Assembly: GCF_031846445.1 (NCBI RefSeq)
Contig: NZ_JAVRHR010000003.1
Coordinates: 445,570 to 509,569, forward strand
Direction of reading: 5' to 3'
DNA from: Croceitalea rosinachiae
Lineage (GTDB): Bacteria; Bacteroidota; Bacteroidia; Flavobacteriales; Flavobacteriaceae
DNA length: 64,000 nucleotides
The position numbers and the translations under genes are program-made. Within the stretch, counting starts at the first letter, position 1. Each line of letters starts with the position of its first letter. Under the pieces are notes generated by a model that was not told the DNA's origin, searched no databases, and saw only the letters and a list, made by a program, of their open reading frames with translations. Shown here in pieces: positions 25,814 through 34,843 of this stretch.

Positions 25814-28084
25814 ATGGCGTTTGATATTGACATGATCAAAAAAGTCTATGCTACCATGGGAGAAAAGGTAGATATAGCGAGAAAATTAGTAGGCAAACCA
25901 TTAACATTGGCTGAAAAAATACTCTACTCCCATCTTTGGGATGGTAACCCCAGCAAAGTATTTAAAAGGGCCAAGGATTATGTCGATTTTGCTCCTGACC
26001 GCATTGCATGCCAAGATGCTACTGCCCAAATGGCTCTACTCCAGTTTATGCAGGCTGGGAAAACGAAAGTTGCCGTACCAACAACGGTACATTGTGATCA
26101 CTTAATACAAGCTAAGAGTGGAGCAGCAGTTGATTTAAAATCGGCTAATACCACAAGTGCCGAAGTTTTTGATTTTTTAGAATCTGTATCCAATAAATAT
26201 GGAATAGGTTTTTGGAAACCAGGAGCTGGAATTATTCATCAAGTAGTGCTAGAAAATTATGCTTTTCCTGGTGGGATGATGATAGGTACTGATTCACATA
26301 CGGTAAATGCCGGCGGATTGGGCATGGTAGCAATTGGAGTAGGTGGTGCTGATGCTGTTGATGTTATGGCAGGTATGGCTTGGGAATTGAAATTTCCGAA
26401 ATTGATTGGGGTCAAGTTAACTGGTACTATTTCTGGATGGACTGCACCTAAAGATGTTATTTTAAAAGTTGCTGAAATCCTTACTGTAAAAGGTGGAACA
26501 GGAGCAATTGTAGAATATTTCGGACCGGGAGCCAAGGCATTGTCCTGTACAGGTAAGGGAACCATATGTAATATGGGTGCAGAGATAGGAGCGACTACTT
26601 CAACATTTGGATATGATGAGTCTATGGAGCGTTATTTGAGAGCTACTGAAAGAGCTGATGTTGCAGATGCCGCCAATGCTGTTAAAGAGCATTTAACTGC
26701 TGATGGTGAAGTATATGCAAATCCAGAGCAATACTTTGATCAGGTAATAGAAATTAATTTGTCGGAGTTGAGTCCATTGTTAAATGGGCCCTTTACTCCA
26801 GATTTATCAACTCAGGTTGGAACCTCAATGACCGAAAAAGCTACAGAAAATGAATGGCCAATTCAAGTAGAGTGGGGATTGATTGGTTCTTGTACCAATT
26901 CATCTTATGAAGATTTATCTAGAGCTTCGTCCATTGCTCAGCAAGCCTTGGATAAAGGTTTGAAAATGAAAGCTGAATTAGGAATCAACCCTGGTTCTGA
27001 ACAGGTGCGGTATACTGCTGAACGCGATGGAATTTTAGGAATTTTCGAAGAGCTTGATGCCAAAATATTTACAAACGCTTGCGGGCCATGCATTGGACAA
27101 TGGGCTAGATATAATGATCCTAAGAATGCGCCTAAAAATAGTATAGTACACTCTTTTAACAGAAACTTTGCTAAACGTGCAGATGGTAATCCAAATACGC
27201 ACGCTTTTGTGGCCTCACCAGAAATAACAGCTGCAATAGCTGTGGCTGGAAGGTTAGATTTTAATCCAATGACAGATACATTGATTAATGAAAATGGAGA
27301 AGAAGTTAAGTTTGAGGAACCTACAGGTTGGGAATTGCCGCCAAAAGGTTTTGAAGTGGAAGATGCGGGCTTTATACCGCCAATTGAAAACGGTAGTGGA
27401 GTTCAAGTTGTAGTCTCACCAACGTCAGAACGTTTGCAATTGCTCGACCCATTCATTCCAATAAAAGTGGAAGAATTACAAGGAGCAAAACTATTGATAA
27501 AGGCATTTGGTAAGTGTACGACAGACCATATTTCAATGGCAGGACCATGGTTACGTTACAGAGGGCATTTAGATAATATAGCAAACAACACCTTGATAGG
27601 AGCCGTTAACGCCTATAATAAGAAAACCAATTTTGTCAAAAATCAACTAACCGGTGAATATGGAGGGGTGCCTGATACGCAAAGGGCATACAAGGCAGCA
27701 GGAATAAAATCTATTGTAGTTGGGGATCATAATTATGGAGAGGGTTCTTCAAGAGAACATGCAGCAATGCAACCGCGTCATCTTGGGGTAGCTGCTGTTT
27801 TAGTAAAATCTTTTGCCCGAATTCACGAGACTAACCTAAAGAAACAGGGAATGCTCGGGTTGACTTTTGCTAATGAAAGTGATTATGATTTGATTCAAGA
27901 GGATGATACCTTTAATTTTGTTGATATTGCATCTTTTTCTCCTGATCAACCACTTACCTTAGAAGCAGTGCATAGCGATGGTAGTAAAGACATAATTATG
28001 GCAAATCATACCTATAACCAATCTCAAATTGAGTGGTTTAATGAAGGTTCGGCACTGAATGTTATCAAACAAGAAAATGCATAA
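25814..28084 (+). CDS. acn: aconitate hydratase
   Basis: At 756 residues this is the mitochondrial-type aconitase of the citric acid cycle, converting citrate to isocitrate. Cluster cysteines are in GSCTNSSYED and ACGPCIGQW; substrate-binding segments include GTDSHTVNAGG and YGEGSSREHAA. It is monocistronic, preceded by 165 bases that contain the -7-like TAATTTTA and followed by a strong terminator. Confidence 0.97.
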   Translation: MAFDIDMIKKVYATMGEKVDIARKLVGKPLTLAEKILYSHLWDGNPSKVFKRAKDYVDFAPDRIACQDATAQMALLQFMQAGKTKVAVPTTVHCDHLIQAKSGAAVDLKSANTTSAEVFDFLESVSNKYGIGFWKPGAGIIHQVVLENYAFPGGMMIGTDSHTVNAGGLGMVAIGVGGADAVDVMAGMAWELKFPKLIGVKLTGTISGWTAPKDVILKVAEILTVKGGTGAIVEYFGPGAKALSCTGKGTICNMGAEIGATTSTFGYDESMERYLRATERADVADAANAVKEHLTADGEVYANPEQYFDQVIEINLSELSPLLNGPFTPDLSTQVGTSMTEKATENEWPIQVEWGLIGSCTNSSYEDLSRASSIAQQALDKGLKMKAELGINPGSEQVRYTAERDGILGIFEELDAKIFTNACGPCIGQWARYNDPKNAPKNSIVHSFNRNFAKRADGNPNTHAFVASPEITAAIAVAGRLDFNPMTDTLINENGEEVKFEEPTGWELPPKGFEVEDAGFIPPIENGSGVQVVVSPTSERLQLLDPFIPIKVEELQGAKLLIKAFGKCTTDHISMAGPWLRYRGHLDNIANNTLIGAVNAYNKKTNFVKNQLTGEYGGVPDTQRAYKAAGIKSIVVGDHNYGEGSSREHAAMQPRHLGVAAVLVKSFARIHETNLKKQGMLGLTFANESDYDLIQEDDTFNFVDIASFSPDQPLTLEAVHSDGSKDIIMANHTYNQSQIEWFNEGSALNVIKQENA

Positions 28085-28098
28085 ATAAAAATAAGTAG

Positions 28099-28136
28099 AA
28101 CTAAAAAGCTCTTGAATTTTCAAGAGCTTTTTAGTT
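28099..28136. terminator. terminator after aconitase
   Basis: AACTAAAAAGCTCTTG, loop, CAAGAGCTTTTTAGTT. A long stem with U-rich flanks on both strands. Confidence 0.93.
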
Positions 28137-28152
28137 CTGACCTAACTTAAAT

Positions 28153-28716
28153 ATGGCGGCAAAGAAAAAGACGGTTTTAAACATAATTCTAATACTATTT
28201 ATACTTTCCTTTTTCGTGACTCCACTTGGGCATTACGGGAAGCTATTTTTAAATCGTGTTTTTTCGTTTTCTCCATATATAGTTGAGGAATCCAATAGAA
28301 AACAGATCACTGATTATAACTGGCGCTTGAAAGATGCCGAATGGGATTTTTTCAATTTTGAAAAATCTAAAGGAAATGTAATTGTAATTAACTTCTGGGC
28401 ATCATGGCGATTGCCGAGCGAAGCAGAACTTCAAAGTGTTCAAGACTTATATGATCAGTATGAGGGTAAGGTTGATTTTTATATCATTACCAATGAAAAT
28501 CGCCCTCCAGTTGAAGAATTCATGGAGAAACAAAAGCTAAGTTTTCCTGTTACTTATTTGATTGTTGGTGATAAGTCCGCTGTTGAAATACCTGAAAAGC
28601 CTCCGTATTCATATGTCATCGATAAAGAAGGTTATATCGTTATTGAACAAGATGGTATAGCTGATTGGAATACCGCTACAGTAAGAAATTTGTTGGATGA
28701 ATTGTTAGCAAATTAG
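28153..28716 (+). CDS. thioredoxin-fold (TlpA-like) protein lacking the redox cysteines
   Basis: The 187-residue protein has an N-terminal membrane anchor (about residues 8-25) and a TlpA/ResA-like domain. The segment that normally reads WAxWCxPC is NFWASWRLPSEAEL, so both active-site cysteines are gone (Arg and Ser instead). The cis-proline region FPVTYL and the C-terminal YSYVIDKEGYIV remain. It therefore cannot carry out thiol-disulfide exchange in the usual way and may be a binding or scaffold protein. It stands convergent with the carotenoid operon. Confidence 0.82.
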   Translation: MAAKKKTVLNIILILFILSFFVTPLGHYGKLFLNRVFSFSPYIVEESNRKQITDYNWRLKDAEWDFFNFEKSKGNVIVINFWASWRLPSEAELQSVQDLYDQYEGKVDFYIITNENRPPVEEFMEKQKLSFPVTYLIVGDKSAVEIPEKPPYSYVIDKEGYIVIEQDGIADWNTATVRNLLDELLAN

Positions 28717-28718
28717 TT

Positions 28719-29360
28719 TTAATTGATTGGGAATAGATAGAAGAAACTAAAGAAAATTATCTGAGCACAATATAGGTGTATTGATAATAGCGAGTTTCCT
28801 TTAATTTTAGTTTTTTCAAAAATCAAATGCATTAAAAAACCTATTAAGAACCAAGTAATATAATTTTCTACTGGTACTTCACCGATAAACTGCCAGAAAT
28901 CAAACACAGGAGCATTTTTTTCCATCAAAAAGTCTAAAAGAACCATTAAAAGGGCACCTGTGGTTATTTTCAGCCAATGATTAGCAACTAATTTTTTTGC
29001 AATTTCAGCCGTTATAAATGTAAGCAACGCCCAATATGTCCCAATCAAATAGGGAACACCACCCAGTTTAAATCCAAGATTTTCACCATAACTATAATTT
29101 CCAAATAAAACCCCAAAGTTTACACCAAGCCATTCAGCAAACATACCGAGCAGAAAGAAAATATTAAGAGTGCTAATTTTTTTTAGAGTATTTATTGGGT
29201 AGAGCCAAATGAAAATTATAAGGCTCACAGAAAGATTTAGTGGAGATTTAGAAATGAACCAATCTTGATTGCCAAAATAAATACCCATAAGACCAGAGAT
29301 ATGAAATAGCCATATCAAAAACACTCCAAATTTGATTTTTTTGATGTTGCTATTTTCCAT
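28719..29360 (-). CDS. cruF: carotenoid 1,2-hydratase-type protein (CruF/DUF422)
   Basis: The 213-residue membrane protein (about seven helices) belongs to the DUF422 carotenoid biosynthesis family, with the patterns YLIGTYWALLTFITA and LLMVLLDFLMEKNAPVFDFW. CruF adds water across the psi-end of monocyclic carotenes. I start at the ATG at 29360; the longer frame from GTG at 29384 reaches further into crtD. It still overlaps crtD by 11 bases and closes the operon. The gene symbol is by analogy with saproxanthin clusters and is not certain. Confidence 0.75.
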   Translation of the reverse strand: MENSNIKKIKFGVFLIWLFHISGLMGIYFGNQDWFISKSPLNLSVSLIIFIWLYPINTLKKISTLNIFFLLGMFAEWLGVNFGVLFGNYSYGENLGFKLGGVPYLIGTYWALLTFITAEIAKKLVANHWLKITTGALLMVLLDFLMEKNAPVFDFWQFIGEVPVENYITWFLIGFLMHLIFEKTKIKGNSLLSIHLYCAQIIFFSFFYLFPIN

Positions 29361-30831
29361 TGGATAAACTAGGAATTTGGTCACTTAAAATTTTTGATGA
29401 TAATAAGCATAGCGGTATGCCTCCACCTGGATGTACGGATCCACCACAGAAATAAAGGTTTTTAATATTATTACTAAAATTGGGATGTCTCAAGAATGCG
29501 GCAAACTTTGAATTACTGGCTGCACCATATAATGCTCCGCGGTATGAACATGTATTTTGCTCAATGGCAACTGGATCTAAATTAAACTCTGTACTAATAT
29601 AATCTTCAATATTTATATTTAAGATGGAGTTGATTTTTGAGATAATATTACTTCTGGCTTTAGCTACTAGTTTATGCCAATTTTGGCCATAATTTGCAGG
29701 AGTGTTAATCATTACAAACCAGTTTTCATAGCCCTCAGGTGCATCACTTTTATTTTCTTTACAAGTAATATTAATATAGACGGTAGGATCATTGTAAAGG
29801 TTCTTTTTATCAAAAATGTGGTTAAACTCATCTTCATAATCATTGCTAAATAAAATGTTATGTAAGTCTAATTCGGGAAAAACCTTTTGAATTCCCCAAT
29901 AAAATATTAATGCAGAGCTTGACCTTTCTTGTCTAAGAATACGATCTGGATGCTTTTCAAGTGGCAGGAGTTTTTTGTAAGTAGGATGTATATCCATATT
30001 ACTAATTACATAGTCCGAAAAATATGTTTCTTTAGAAGATTTGATACCGATTGCTTTTTTGTTTTTAACAACAATTTCTTTTACTGATTCCTCAAAATAA
30101 AACTGAACGCCTATCTCATTGGCCAATTGAAATAATGATTTGGTAATGCTATGCATTCCTCCTTTTGGAAAGTAAGTGCCCATTTCCATTTCAAGATGAG
30201 GAATCATAGACATTATACCTGGTGTCTTGTATGGTGAAGAGCCATTATAAGTGGCATACCTATTAAAAAGTTGAATAAGTTTTGGACTGTTAAAGTAGGC
30301 CCTGTTTGTTACATCTAGAGACTTTGAAATTCCCATAGTAGCTATATTTGCTATAGCTTTTAGAGTCTTTTTAGAAAAGTAGGTTTTAGTCTTATGCAAA
30401 GAATTTTCAAGAAATATGGAGCTTGTAAGATCATACTTTTTTTTATTATCTTTTAGGTATCGATTTAATTTATTGGGATTTTCATCAAAAGTGGCTGCAG
30501 CTCTGCGAATAAAGAAATCCTTATCTGATTCGGCGGGAAAAAAAGTTCCGTCTTCCCAAAAATAGTTGCAGATAACGTCTTTTTTTACATATTGAAAATA
30601 GTCTACCGGATTTTTACCATGTAATTCAAAAAGCTCTGTCACCAACCAAGGCATAGTAAATAAAGAGGGGCCTAAATCAAAACGAAAACCTGAGACTCTT
30701 TTTGAATGAAGTTTTCCGCCAGGATATGAATTTGACTCAAAGACTTTTACAACATAACCTTTTTTGACCAATCGAATAGCAGCGGCTAAGCCAGCGATTC
30801 CCGAACCAATTACAATCGCCGTTCTTGGCAT
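29350..30831 (-). CDS. crtD: carotenoid desaturase, CrtD-like (3,4-desaturase)
   Basis: The 493-residue flavoenzyme opens with the FAD-binding motif VIGSGIAGLAAAIRL and ends with FCGGSVHPGGGIPLCLLSS, the latter typical of CrtI/CrtD proteins. As a second CrtI paralogue in the same operon next to CruF, a 3,4-desaturase working on hydroxylated carotenes is the likely role; a ketolase-type activity cannot be excluded. Its start codon shares one base with the stop of crtZ. Confidence 0.82.
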   Translation of the reverse strand: MPRTAIVIGSGIAGLAAAIRLVKKGYVVKVFESNSYPGGKLHSKRVSGFRFDLGPSLFTMPWLVTELFELHGKNPVDYFQYVKKDVICNYFWEDGTFFPAESDKDFFIRRAAATFDENPNKLNRYLKDNKKKYDLTSSIFLENSLHKTKTYFSKKTLKAIANIATMGISKSLDVTNRAYFNSPKLIQLFNRYATYNGSSPYKTPGIMSMIPHLEMEMGTYFPKGGMHSITKSLFQLANEIGVQFYFEESVKEIVVKNKKAIGIKSSKETYFSDYVISNMDIHPTYKKLLPLEKHPDRILRQERSSSALIFYWGIQKVFPELDLHNILFSNDYEDEFNHIFDKKNLYNDPTVYINITCKENKSDAPEGYENWFVMINTPANYGQNWHKLVAKARSNIISKINSILNINIEDYISTEFNLDPVAIEQNTCSYRGALYGAASNSKFAAFLRHPNFSNNIKNLYFCGGSVHPGGGIPLCLLSSKILSDQIPSLSNGK

Positions 30832-31280
30832 TACTTTTTGAAGTACTTAAAGGGTACCATAAGCATACCAAAACATTCACCATCTTCTTTGCCTAAATGT
30901 TTATGGTGTATTTTATGAGCACGACGAACACCTTTTGCATACCAATTATTAGCACTTCTTAACAGCTTGAACCGCTGATGAATAAATATGTCATGAACAA
31001 CAAAATATGCAATTCCGTAGGCAAGAATACCAAAACCAAGAGGAAAACCATACCAAAAAGTGGTTTCAGCACCTATGTAAAAACAAGTCATGCTTACGAT
31101 AGCATAAAAAATAAAAAATGCGTCATTGCGCTCAAACCAAGAATTATGGTCTTTTTTGTGGTGATCTTTATGTAAGCTCCATAAAAAACCATGCATAACG
31201 TATTTGTGTGTAAACCATGCCATAAATTCCATTATTGAAAAAGTCGTAAGGAAAATGACTATCCAGATAAAAACTTTCAT
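30831..31280 (-). CDS. crtZ: beta-carotene hydroxylase CrtZ
   Basis: The 149-residue protein is a di-iron membrane hydroxylase of the CrtZ/fatty acid hydroxylase superfamily. The histidine clusters are HKYVMHGFLWSLHKDHH, HDIFIHQR and HKIHHKH. It puts a hydroxyl on the 3-position of beta-ionone rings. It lies four bases after crtB in the operon and overlaps crtD by one base. Confidence 0.95.
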   Translation of the reverse strand: MKVFIWIVIFLTTFSIMEFMAWFTHKYVMHGFLWSLHKDHHKKDHNSWFERNDAFFIFYAIVSMTCFYIGAETTFWYGFPLGFGILAYGIAYFVVHDIFIHQRFKLLRSANNWYAKGVRRAHKIHHKHLGKEDGECFGMLMVPFKYFKK

Positions 31281-31284
31281 TTTA

Positions 31285-32124
31285 CTAAACCAATTGAAGT
31301 TTATAGTTGACGTACGATTTGGCTAAGAGTCCAAATTTTTGATAATTGGGCACACGTATTCTGGTATTTTTTATTTCTAAGGGTGGTGTTTTCTGTAATT
31401 TTTGTAAAAGCTTATTGTAATATTTGTAAGCGGTATAAACTCCAAATTTTGCATCATCGGGTAGCCTCTCAATACCAGAATAACCTAATACAAAATCTTC
31501 CTTAATTTCATCAACAATTCGTTTCTTTGATGCCTCATCAAGTTCTAAAAGGTTAGTATTAGGAAAATATGAGCGTTCTAATAACTCAAAATCGGCTTTT
31601 AAGTCCCTTAAAAAATTCACCTTTTGAAAAGCTGAACCCAAAGCCATGGCCGATTCCTTCAACTCATCATATTGTTCTTTATTACCATTTACAAAAACAC
31701 ATAAGCACATAAGACCAACTACGTCTGCTGAACCATAGATATATTCTTTGTATTCAGCAGTGGTCTTATATTGTTTTTTGACCAAGTCCATTCGCATACT
31801 CTTCATAAAGGAAGCCACTAGTTCAAATGGAATGTCATATTTATGGTAGGTGTATTGAAAAGAGTTTAAAATAGGGTTTAAGCTAATTTTGTGGTCAATG
31901 GCATGTTGTAAATCTTTTTCAAAATTATTGAACAATTCTTCCTTGTTGTAATCATGAAAAGTATCAACTATTTCATCAGCAAATCTTACAAAACCATAGA
32001 TATTATAGATATCACTTCTAATAGATGTTCCTAGCATTTTTGTTGCTAGGGCAAAAGAAGTACTGTATGATTCGGTAACTATTTTACTGCAGTTATATGA
32101 TACGGTATCAAAAAGAGACTTCAT
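31285..32124 (-). CDS. crtB: phytoene synthase CrtB
   Basis: CrtB joins two geranylgeranyl diphosphates to phytoene. The 279-residue protein has the aspartate-rich motifs DEIVDTF (about residue 50) and NFLRDLKADFE (about 165). I use the ATG at 32124; a TTG two codons upstream (32130) overlaps the crtI stop. It starts two bases after the crtI stop codon. Confidence 0.96.
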   Translation of the reverse strand: MKSLFDTVSYNCSKIVTESYSTSFALATKMLGTSIRSDIYNIYGFVRFADEIVDTFHDYNKEELFNNFEKDLQHAIDHKISLNPILNSFQYTYHKYDIPFELVASFMKSMRMDLVKKQYKTTAEYKEYIYGSADVVGLMCLCVFVNGNKEQYDELKESAMALGSAFQKVNFLRDLKADFELLERSYFPNTNLLELDEASKKRIVDEIKEDFVLGYSGIERLPDDAKFGVYTAYKYYNKLLQKLQKTPPLEIKNTRIRVPNYQKFGLLAKSYVNYKLQLV

Positions 32125-32126
32125 TT

Positions 32127-33584
32127 TCAAAGATGTTTTTTAATAATCAATTCGGAAACCAGTTTCCCCGAAATCAAAGACGGGGGAACACCAGGACCTG
32201 GAACGGTTAATTGTCCGGTAAAATATAGGTCCTCTACTTTTTTACTTTTTAACCCAGGTCTTAAAAAGGCTGTTTGGGTCAAAGTATTTGCCATTCCGTA
32301 AGCATTTCCTTTAAACGAATTGTATTCTTCAATAAAATCGTTTATGCAGAAGCTTTCTTTAAATATAATATTATTTTTAACAACCTGATTGGTTCTAAGT
32401 TCAAATCGATTCATGATAATATCAAAATACTGGTTGCGCAACGTTCTGGTATCTTCTAGACCAGGAGCGATTGGAACTAAGAAAAAACCAGTTTCACACT
32501 CTTCGGGTGCCATACTCTTATCGGTTACAGATGGAAAATTGGCGTAAAATAATGGTTCAGAAGGCCATTGAGGATTATCATATATTTCTTCCGCGTGTTT
32601 TTCGAAATTGGTATCGAAAAAAAGATTATGATGCTCAATGTTCTTTAGTCTTTTGTCAAAACCAACATAAAACAATAATGAGGATGGAGCGTAAGTCTTT
32701 TTATTCCAATACTTTTCAGAATACTGTCTGTATTCTTTATCTAGCAGCGTTTCTGAATGATGATAATCTGCACCACTTATTATAATATCTGCTTTGATGT
32801 TTTTACCATTAACGACAACGGCAGAAGTGGTTCTATTGGTTACTTCTATTTTTTCTATTGCGGCGTTTACATGTATGACCACACCTAATTCTTCTGCAAG
32901 AGCTTTCATGGCTTTAATAATTTCATACATTCCCCCTTCAGGATGCCAGGTTCCCAAACCAAAATCTGCAAAATTCATGAAGCTATAAAAAGATGGGGTA
33001 TTGCTTGGTTTGGCTCCAAGAAACAATACTGGAAACTCCAACGTTGATATCAATTTTGGATTTTTAAATCGCTTTCTGACTTCTTGACTTATTGTTTTAA
33101 AAAATTGATCGACCCTTAACACAGTATCTTTTGTAACTAGCTCAAGAGGAGATATACCAGGCCTTAAAACAATTTTGTTGATTGCTATATCATAGTTGTC
33201 TTGCGCTTTAGAGATAAAAGTTCTTAAGTGTTTTGAACTTCCATTTTCAATGCGCTCGAACTCCTCGCATATTTTGTCCATGCAATCCCCAATTGTAATC
33301 ACATCATCCGTAAAGAATATTTTGTAGGCAGGATTTAATTTCTTCAGTTTATAAAAATCTGAGGTATTTTTCCCAAAATCATTAAAGAATTTTTCAAATA
33401 TATCGGGCATCCAATACCAACTGGGTCCTATATCAAAGGTAAAACCTTGTTTCTTGAGTTGTCTTGCTCTACCGCCAATGGTTGAATTCTTTTCATATAA
33501 GGACACATCGAAACCAGCCTTAGCCAAATAGCATGCTGCCGATAACGATGAAAAACCAGAACCAATGACAATTACTTTCTTCAT
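32127..33584 (-). CDS. crtI: phytoene desaturase CrtI
   Basis: The 485-residue flavoenzyme begins KVIVIGSGFSSLSAACYLAK (FAD-binding) and ends with FTGQLTVPGPGVPPSLISG, the CrtI signature. It converts phytoene to lycopene in four desaturations. Its ATG overlaps the TGA of the MerR gene (ATGA), making it coupled to the regulator. Confidence 0.96.
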   Translation of the reverse strand: MKKVIVIGSGFSSLSAACYLAKAGFDVSLYEKNSTIGGRARQLKKQGFTFDIGPSWYWMPDIFEKFFNDFGKNTSDFYKLKKLNPAYKIFFTDDVITIGDCMDKICEEFERIENGSSKHLRTFISKAQDNYDIAINKIVLRPGISPLELVTKDTVLRVDQFFKTISQEVRKRFKNPKLISTLEFPVLFLGAKPSNTPSFYSFMNFADFGLGTWHPEGGMYEIIKAMKALAEELGVVIHVNAAIEKIEVTNRTTSAVVVNGKNIKADIIISGADYHHSETLLDKEYRQYSEKYWNKKTYAPSSLLFYVGFDKRLKNIEHHNLFFDTNFEKHAEEIYDNPQWPSEPLFYANFPSVTDKSMAPEECETGFFLVPIAPGLEDTRTLRNQYFDIIMNRFELRTNQVVKNNIIFKESFCINDFIEEYNSFKGNAYGMANTLTQTAFLRPGLKSKKVEDLYFTGQLTVPGPGVPPSLISGKLVSELIIKKHL

Positions 33585-34501
33585 ACAATAATAGATGACG
33601 GCGTCAAGCTATTGGTCAGTTTTTCAATAGAATTGAAAGTTTTAATTGAGTTAGGCAAGGTGTGTTGGGCAATATGCTGAACTTGATGACCCAATATCCA
33701 GAGCTTTGATTTTCCGGTTTCATTTAAGGTTGAAGTAAACTTCTGAATATACTTGCCGATTTCATCTTTATTCGGGGATACTGTGAAATAGGAAACAAAG
33801 TGCAGGTTATCATAATATTTTAATAAATCGACCAAATTATCAATCGGCATTGTTTGCCCTAAATAAATTGACTTGTAACCCTTTAAAATGATTTCATAAT
33901 TTAGGAATAACAAACCGAGTTCATGTATCTCATTTTCAGGTAAAAACAATACAAAAACCTTGTCCTTTCGTGTTGGTTCTATAAGCTGTAGCTTCTCTGT
34001 ATTAATATATACTTTTTGTTTAATCAGGTTGGTGATAAAATGTTCGTGAGAAGGACTAATGGTATCGGTCTGCCATAAAAGCCCCAATTCATTCAAAAGC
34101 GGTATAAACACTTCGTTAAAAATATCTCTAAAAGACCTTTCAGACAATAGACTATTGTAAGTATTAAAGAAAAGTGTTTGGTCAAAATTTATCATTGACA
34201 GTTTGAAGGCATTGATTGCATGACTCTTCTCACTGTTTTTGGCTACAATTTCACGAACGATAACGGCAATTTCACTTTCTGGAAGTTTTGCAATTTTGGA
34301 AATTTTATAGCCGTTATGATATAGCAATGTTATGTTCAATAATTTTTGCAAACTCTTTAAACTATATGTTCTGATGTTTGTTGAAGTTCGCTCTGGTGAG
34401 AAGAGATTATATCGCTTTTCCCATATTCTAATCGTATGAGCCTTGATTCCGGATAAATTTTCCATATCTCGGATGCTGAATAATTTCTTTACGTTGTTCA
34501 T
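33581..34501 (-). CDS. MerR-type regulator with cobalamin-binding domain (CarH/LitR-like)
   Basis: The start is the ATG at 34501; the longer frame to 34639 runs through the terminator and into tRNA-Leu. The 306-residue protein has a MerR DNA-binding domain (residues 8-75, ENLSGIKAHTIRIWEKRYN), then a B12-binding type domain. The CarH marks are there: W143, then ten residues on E153-H154 (PSHEHF), and E-x-H-x-x-G at 191-196 (EIHELG; His193 would be the lower axial ligand). The residue after W143 is Gln144, where Thermus CarH has the His used in the light state. In CarH, light-sensitive adenosylcobalamin holds a tetramer on the operator in the dark. It is the first gene of the crt operon and coupled to crtI, so it probably controls it. 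Confidence 0.85.
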   Translation of the reverse strand: MNNVKKLFSIRDMENLSGIKAHTIRIWEKRYNLFSPERTSTNIRTYSLKSLQKLLNITLLYHNGYKISKIAKLPESEIAVIVREIVAKNSEKSHAINAFKLSMINFDQTLFFNTYNSLLSERSFRDIFNEVFIPLLNELGLLWQTDTISPSHEHFITNLIKQKVYINTEKLQLIEPTRKDKVFVLFLPENEIHELGLLFLNYEIILKGYKSIYLGQTMPIDNLVDLLKYYDNLHFVSYFTVSPNKDEIGKYIQKFTSTLNETGKSKLWILGHQVQHIAQHTLPNSIKTFNSIEKLTNSLTPSSIIV

Positions 34502-34580
34502 TATTTTATAAAAATCGTTAAACAAATTTACACTTTTAATGCTATCATAGTTATAAGCAAGAGTTAAAATTTGTTGAATA

Positions 34581-34610
34581 AAAAAACCTCTTATAGTTAT
34601 ATAAGAGGTT
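34581..34610 (-). terminator. terminator of tRNA-Leu
   Basis: AACCTCTTATA, loop GTTA-type, TATAAGAGGTT, followed on the minus strand by a T run. It lies just after the tRNA-Leu 3' end and before the MerR gene. Confidence 0.88.
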
Positions 34611-34612
34611 TG

Positions 34613-34696
34613 TGCGCACGAGAAGACTCGAACTTCCACGACCTAGTGGCCACCAGCCCCTCAAGCTGGCGCGTCTACCAATTCCGCCACGTGCGC
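34613..34696 (-). tRNA. tRNA-Leu (anticodon GAG)
   Basis: Read on the minus strand, an 84-base cloverleaf starts GCGCACGTGGCGGAATTGG. The acceptor stem is GCGCACG/CGTGCGC, the anticodon stem CCAGC/GCTGG encloses TTGAGGG (anticodon GAG), there is a class II long variable arm, and the T arm holds GTTCGAGTC. CCA is not encoded. Confidence 0.95.
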
Positions 34697-34721
34697 TATA
34701 GGAAATATGAATTTAAACAAA

Positions 34722-34749
34722 AAAAGTTAAGTCTTTTGACTTAACTTTT
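34722..34749 (-). terminator. old terminator of the displaced tRNA-Lys
   Basis: AAAAGTTAAGTC, loop TTTT, GACTTAACTTTT, with T run on the minus strand. It directly abuts the tRNA-Lys 3' fragment at 34750, exactly where the terminator of the uninterrupted tRNA-Lys gene would have stood before integration. Confidence 0.85.
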
Positions 34750-34772
34750 AGTGACCTGACTGGGGCTCGAAC
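34750..34772 (-). repeat. left attachment site: 3' fragment of tRNA-Lys
   Basis: These 23 bases are identical to 47704-47726 and match the acceptor 3' strand, discriminator base and T arm of tRNA-Lys(TTT), core GTGACCTGACTGGGG. The match stops at 34773, where the sequence has TTAAG in place of the tRNA's CCAGG. This is the displaced end left when the island entered the tRNA gene. Confidence 0.93.
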
Positions 34773-34785
34773 TTAAGCTCCAATC

Positions 34786-34843
34786 ATTTGATATTCAAAA
34801 AGTTAAAATTCAAAATTTAAACGTGTGCACCGAATTGCGCACC
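34786..34843. repeat. left-end arm-type motifs of the island
   Basis: ATTTGATATTCAAA (34786-34799) resembles the palindrome ATTTGATATCAAAT at the right end (47618-47631). GTGCACC-N5-GCGCACC (34825-34843) matches 47584-47602 at 15 of 19 positions. The shared motifs near both ends may be integrase or excisionase binding sites (inference). Confidence 0.55.

Noticed and set aside
33581..34639. Longer form of the MerR regulator starting at 34639
   Set aside because: The extra 46 codons cross the tRNA-Leu terminator and enter the tRNA; the ATG at 34501 fits the MerR family start.
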